Assembly (NCBI GenBank): GCA_003503945.1
Contig: DOCD01000066.1
Span: 7,530 to 13,470 of the forward strand
Direction of reading: 5' to 3'
DNA: 5,941 bases
Origin: Clostridiales bacterium
Lineage (GTDB): Bacteria > Bacillota > Clostridia > Christensenellales > Borkfalkiaceae
A program made the translations under genes and the position numbers. Shown in pieces: positions 5,287-5,941 of the stretch; position 1 is the stretch's first letter; each line of letters opens with the position of its first letter. The notes beneath the pieces were generated by a model that searched no databases, was not told the DNA's origin, and saw nothing but the letters and a program-made list of their open reading frames with translations.

Positions 5287-5868
5287 TTACGCTATTTTTT
5301 CAAGTATGTCGATTAAATTTTTAACCCGTTCGGTTTGACCTTCCTCTCTGAGCGCGGAAAGGAATTTTTCCGCCGCGGATTTATCCGCCCGTTCTAAAAT
5401 TTCGATTACGGGCTTTACATAAGCGAGCTCGCCCCCCGCTTTTGCAGAGGAAACAGCCTTGTCAATATCGCCCGCGCGGCACTGCGCGGCGGCAAGATGT
5501 CCGAAAATATACGCCCTGTATTCGCCCGTGTGCTCGCCGTAAACGCCGCCCGAAAGCGCCTCGTCCTTTGCGGCGCAAATTTTGCCGAAATCGTCGTGCA
5601 AGGTCAGCTTTTCGCAGTAGTTCAAGATATGCTTGTCCTTGCCGGAAAGTATCCCGTCCTCGGCGCAGCGCGCAAGGTCGCCCGCGTCGCCCGTATATTT
5701 ATAACGCAAATCCGCGCAGGTTACGGCAAAGGAATAGTTCCCCGTTTTTTCGCACGAGGTAGCCATTGTCTGCGGCGAGATTAAAAGCCACATAGAAAAT
5801 ACTATCAGTGCGGCGGCAGCGAGTGCCGCAATCGTAATAAGCGCGGTTTTTAAAACAACTTTATTCAT
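5287..5868 (-). CDS. Unrecognised membrane-anchored helical protein
   Basis: I do not recognise this 193-residue protein. Residues 1-7 are short and basic, and about 9-31 form one long hydrophobic helix, so it looks like a signal anchor or uncleaved signal peptide with the rest outside the membrane. No lipobox is seen. The remainder appears all-helical, with features reminiscent of TPR/Sel1-like repeats: YSFAVTCADLRYKYTGD (45-61), then FGHLAAAQCRAGDIDKAVSSAK (122-143, the A-x-x-x-x-x-G-D-x-x-x-A pattern) and a charged helical C-terminus. There are six cysteines, at 39, 51, 68, 85, 98 and 130, all after the membrane segment, so disulfides are possible. It is the first gene behind the promoter at 5899-5927 and precedes guaB by 21 nt. 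The Shine-Dalgarno is weak. A role cannot be given; a scaffold or protein-interaction role is only suggested by the fold impression. Confidence 0.8.
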   Translation of the reverse strand: MNKVVLKTALITIAALAAAALIVFSMWLLISPQTMATSCEKTGNYSFAVTCADLRYKYTGDAGDLARCAEDGILSGKDKHILNYCEKLTLHDDFGKICAAKDEALSGGVYGEHTGEYRAYIFGHLAAAQCRAGDIDKAVSSAKAGGELAYVKPVIEILERADKSAAEKFLSALREEGQTERVKNLIDILEKIA

Positions 5869-5898
5869 TATTTTTATCTTAAAAATATATTATTAGTT

Positions 5899-5927
5899 AT
5901 TTTATCATACTGCAAAGAAAATTGCAA
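5899..5927 (-). promoter_or_regulatory. Sigma-A-type promoter with extended -10
   Basis: On the minus strand TTGCAA (5927-5922) is the -35 and TAAAAT (5904-5899) the -10, separated by exactly 17 nt. The bases before the -10 read TATG-A, the extended -10 pattern. Transcription should start near 5892, giving a leader of only about 23 nt before the 193-residue protein gene and then guaB. That leader is too short for a riboswitch. It lies in an AT-rich stretch, where chance matches are more common, but hexamers, spacer and extended element all fit. Confidence 0.72.
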
Positions 5928-5941
5928 CTGTTTGTAAAAAA

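Noticed and set aside
5442..5784. Plus-strand frames opposite the unknown membrane protein
   Set aside because: The minus frame has a promoter, a coherent membrane anchor and operon spacing; the plus frames are arginine-rich with no start signals.

Overview
The window is an all-minus-strand stretch of a bacterial chromosome holding six genes and no mobile element or RNA gene that I can recognise. Base composition is moderate to GC-rich in most genes. The Shine-Dalgarno sites are of the AGGAG type, the one clear promoter is a sigma-A-like site with an extended -10, and a stand-alone BioY biotin transporter component is present. Together with the protein styles this suggests a Firmicute, most likely an uncultured gut-type Clostridia lineage. 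That assignment is inference from general impression, not a database match.

Read in the direction of transcription (right to left), the window opens with a promoter (5899-5927) driving an unrecognised membrane-anchored protein with a helical, TPR-like look (5287-5868). guaB (IMP dehydrogenase, 3808-5265) follows 21 nt later with a strong Shine-Dalgarno. A 133-nt gap packed with three adjacent stem-loops comes next, then guaA (GMP synthase, 2133-3674). GuaB turns IMP into XMP and GuaA turns XMP into GMP, so this half is the complete guanine-nucleotide branch of purine synthesis. The promoter-to-start distance is too short for a purine riboswitch.

A second 133-nt gap separates guaA from an aldo/keto reductase gene (1163-1999). 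It holds a repeat-like element with imperfect terminal inverted repeats and an internal hairpin. The reductase gene is followed by bioY (595-1161), 1 nt downstream, and by the start of alr (alanine racemase), whose C-terminal half lies beyond the left edge (1-569). bioY and alr lack convincing Shine-Dalgarno sites and are probably translated by coupling or an unusual start. This half joins redox metabolism, biotin uptake and D-alanine supply for the cell wall, with no obvious shared pathway.

The conserved genes are ordinary housekeeping genes. The parts that deserve a second look are the two intergenic regions, an 11-bp direct repeat that links the guaB 3' end to the guaA start, and the unknown gene leading the gua cluster.
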